Shown: in pieces, positions 61,915-64,000 of the stretch
How the letters are laid out: each line of letters opens with the position of its first letter
Numbering within the stretch: position 1 is the stretch's first letter
Source of the DNA: Bradyrhizobium erythrophlei
GTDB taxonomy: Bacteria > Pseudomonadota > Alphaproteobacteria > Rhizobiales > Xanthobacteraceae
Direction of reading: 5' to 3'
Assembly: GCA_900129675.1 (NCBI GenBank)
Contig: FSRD01000001.1
Coordinates: 4,143,501 to 4,207,500 of the forward strand
DNA length: 64,000 nucleotides
Notes under the pieces: model-generated
What the model saw: only the letters and a program-made list of their open reading frames with translations
What the model was told of the DNA's origin: nothing
Database searches by the model: none
Program-made: the position numbers and the translations under genes

Positions 61915-63732
61915 CTAGAATCTGATTCCGCCCTCCACGATGCGCGCGTAGACGGCCCGGTCGATCGGACGATAGTCGCCGGTCGCCGGATCGCGCAGGA
62001 ACAGCGGGTCGCCCACGACCGAGGGATCGAATCCCTCGCGGATCAGCCGCTGCTTCTTCTGCTTGAAGGTCTCGGTGGCGTCGAGCGCCCGGCATAACCT
62101 GACGAAGATCGGAAGCGCATAGACCGGGAGCCGGCGCGACAGCAGTTCCGCAAAGATCTCGAAATCGAAACCTTGGTCCACCACCAAAGCCGCCATGCCG
62201 GCGCGGCCGTCGGCGCCGGGGACGGCGACCCCGTAGGTCGAGGCGTCGAGAACGCCGGGGCAGTCCCTGATCGCGTCGTTCACCTCGCTGGTCGCGACAT
62301 TCTCGCCCTTCCAGCGGAAGGTTTCGCCGATCCGGTCGACGAAATGGAAGTAGCCCTGCTCGTCGCGCAGCATCAGATCGCCGGTCCGGAACCAGGCATC
62401 GCCTTCGGCAAATACGTCGCGCAGGATCTTCTTCTCGGTCTCGGCCGGGTCAGTGTAGCCCTCGAAAGGGCCGCCGCCCCGATCGGCGGTGCCGATGCGC
62501 CCGATCGCCTCGCCGACCTCGCCGTGGGTGCAGGCGATACAGAGCCCGTCGTCGCCGCGGACCGGGCTGCCACGCTCCGCATCGACCTTCACGATCGAGG
62601 CGGGAAAGCGATGCGCCAGCAGCGGAGGGATACGGCCGATCGCGCCGGGTTTTCCTTCGAAGTTGAATAGCGAAAAATTACCTTCTGTCGCGGCGTAGAA
62701 TTCGAGGATCTGCGGAATCGCGAACCGCTTCGCGAACGCCTCCCAGATGTCGCCGCGCAATCCGTTGCCGACGGCCAGCCGAAGCCCGTGTACGACCTCT
62801 AGCCCGGACGCCGGCGCGTTCAGAAGGTAGCGGCAGAGTTCACCGATATATTGGAAGATGGTGCAGTCGAAATACATGATGTCGTCCCAGAAGTCTTCCG
62901 CGGAGAATTTCTCCGCGATCACCACTGAACCGCCGGCGCGGAGCATGCTGCAAGGCGCGACGACACCGCCCACTGAATGATGGAGCGGAAGACAATCGTA
63001 AAGGCGGTCGTGGACGGAAGCGTCTGTCAGCCCGGCAAACCATCCGCCCCAGCTGAGGATGCGGCGATGACTGACGTTTACCGCCTTCGGCAGCCCCGTG
63101 GTGCCCGAGGTGTAGATGAGTAAGGCGCGTCCATCGATTGTGACGTCGCCGCGCTCGGCGGAGGACAGCGGGCGCGGACCCGCGGCGGCGAGCGCCGCAT
63201 CCAGATCGGCGCCAGCGCTGCCGGGACCGAGTCTCCAGATTTGGGGCACGCGATCCAGGTGCGGACGTGCGGTTTCGAACGCATCCACGCAATCGGCGGC
63301 AAGAACGACGTGGTCGGCACACGCAACGTCGATGCAATGAGCGAGGGACTGGCCGACCAGCCGGGTGTTGATCAGCGCCACCGTGCCGCCAACGCTGCTG
63401 ATGCCGAGCCAGCAGGCAACGTAGTCCGGCCGGTTCGGCATCAGCAGGCAGACGGTGCAGCCGGTGCGGACGCCCAGTTCCCGCGCCCAACGCGCATATT
63501 GGCTGATCCGGGCGCTGAGCTCCCCGTAGGTGAATGATTGGCGGTCCGAGCAAAATGCGGGGCGTCCGGGCTGCCGTTTCGCCCATTCTTCCACGACGTC
63601 GGCGAATAGCCGTTGCGGCTCGGCCTCGATCCGCGAGGTCAGTTCGATGGCCTTCAGCCAGGCTTTGGCGGCGGAGGGTCTGCATCGCGGGTCGCCGCTT
63701 CCGGTCGCCCGCTGAATCACGTCTGCTTTCAT
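61915..63732 (-). CDS. Long-chain acyl-CoA synthetase (FATP/VLACS-type)
   Basis: 605 aa from the ATG at 63732; a start at 63894 would add a low-complexity tail of 54 residues. Motifs: LLIYTSGTTGLPKAVNVSHR (P-loop), LEFYAATEGNFSLFNFEGKPG (VLACS-specific), RTGDLMLRDEQGYFHFVDRIGETFRWKGENVAT. This subgroup activates long-chain or branched fatty acids. It is 42 bp upstream of the ACP gene in the same operon, so a fatty-acid starter or product is likely for the pathway. Confidence 0.9.
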   Translation of the reverse strand: MKADVIQRATGSGDPRCRPSAAKAWLKAIELTSRIEAEPQRLFADVVEEWAKRQPGRPAFCSDRQSFTYGELSARISQYARWARELGVRTGCTVCLLMPNRPDYVACWLGISSVGGTVALINTRLVGQSLAHCIDVACADHVVLAADCVDAFETARPHLDRVPQIWRLGPGSAGADLDAALAAAGPRPLSSAERGDVTIDGRALLIYTSGTTGLPKAVNVSHRRILSWGGWFAGLTDASVHDRLYDCLPLHHSVGGVVAPCSMLRAGGSVVIAEKFSAEDFWDDIMYFDCTIFQYIGELCRYLLNAPASGLEVVHGLRLAVGNGLRGDIWEAFAKRFAIPQILEFYAATEGNFSLFNFEGKPGAIGRIPPLLAHRFPASIVKVDAERGSPVRGDDGLCIACTHGEVGEAIGRIGTADRGGGPFEGYTDPAETEKKILRDVFAEGDAWFRTGDLMLRDEQGYFHFVDRIGETFRWKGENVATSEVNDAIRDCPGVLDASTYGVAVPGADGRAGMAALVVDQGFDFEIFAELLSRRLPVYALPIFVRLCRALDATETFKQKKQRLIREGFDPSVVGDPLFLRDPATGDYRPIDRAVYARIVEGGIRF

Positions 63733-63900
63733 GATCTGACCATGCAGATGATTTCGATCGATGTCCGCGCCGACCAGCTCCCGAGGCGATAAAGCTGCGG
63801 CGGAAGGGGGAAAGCGGCGCGCCGGACCGGGCGCGACCTTGCGATCATTGTCGATCCGGTTTCGCTCGCTTTCCGAAGACGCATGTCTGTTCAAGTCGCT

Positions 63901-64000
63901 TCATCCCGGTCCGGGTCTGAGCTGGTTGAGGATCATCAGCTCCATTGTCTTCACCGATTGGAAGTTCTCTGGCGTGATCTCGGGTTGGGGAAGGGTGAGA
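63901..64000 (-). CDS. Second acyl carrier protein, C-terminal end (gene continues past window)
   Basis: The last 32 codons on the minus strand read LTLPQPEITPENFQSVKTME and LMILNQLRPGPG before TGA at 63901-63903. EITPENFQSVKTMELMI matches the last ACP helix (compare ITPENFxSVxAIExLV). The gene is first or near first in the visible operon. Identification rests on this tail only. Confidence 0.6.
   Translation of the reverse strand, partial: LTLPQPEITPENFQSVKTMELMILNQLRPGPG

Overview
The window is GC-rich DNA from an alphaproteobacterium of the Bradyrhizobium / Nitrobacteraceae type. The evidence is the density of branched-chain amino-acid (Liv) type ABC importers, TTT/Bug and TRAP solute receptors, the intergenic palindromes built on AAGCGAAGCAATCCAT or on CATGCCCGGGCAT, and a ParB-like protein of the kind carried on rhizobial mobile DNA. 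The genus is inferred from this style; no marker gene settles it. Left part (1-14.3 kb): the end of a Liv receptor gene, an FMN-dependent 2-hydroxy-acid oxidase, a divergent MerR regulator / old-yellow-enzyme pair, an SDR, small secreted and zinc-ribbon proteins, a Crp/Fnr regulator, a membrane sulfatase, a frameshifted NAD(P)-dependent dehydrogenase, a Bug receptor, and an osmoprotectant-type importer whose permease and receptor are fused. Transport block (14.5-29.6 kb): three ABC systems in a row. The first is a Liv system with two paralogous receptors around LivH, LivM and a single LivG-LivF fusion ATPase. The second is a NitT/TauT-type importer. The third is a classic five-gene Liv operon. 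Short strong hairpins follow the receptor genes. Middle (29.6-44.9 kb): PPK2 polyphosphate kinase converges on a CYTH-CHAD protein (polyphosphate/triphosphate binding) that carries a one-base frameshift. Then come leuA with a leucine-rich leader peptide and competing hairpins, a LysR regulator, and a LuxR-type regulator behind two palindromes. A minus-strand set follows: an internally duplicated unknown protein, a DyP-type peroxidase, a small catalase-family hemoprotein, a large arylsulfatase and a small cysteine-repeat protein. Right part (45-64 kb): an intact ISNCY/IS1202-like element flanked by 20-bp direct repeats, a 1.2-kb gene-free stretch of palindromic repeats, a TRAP transporter (DctP, DctQ, DctM), an LTXXQ-motif protein, a lipoprotein and tRNA-Lys(CTT). 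Immediately after the tRNA lies a decayed island: a ParB-family pseudogene, an unrecognised 405-aa protein with a DUF3846-like tail, scraps of a type I secretion ATPase and of an SRAP/YedK protein fused end to end, and an IS630-family element. The IS630 element sits exactly on the stop codon of a cupin gene and separates it from its terminator. The window ends in a minus-strand operon with two acyl carrier proteins (one partial), two adenylate-forming enzymes and a FabG-like reductase, which looks like a small lipid- or polyketide-type biosynthetic cluster of unknown product. The most interesting items are the leuA leader, the DyP/catalase-like/duplicated-domain operon, the uncharacterised island protein, the acyl biosynthetic cluster and the polyphosphate gene pair. 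No CRISPR array, phage or clear defence system was seen.
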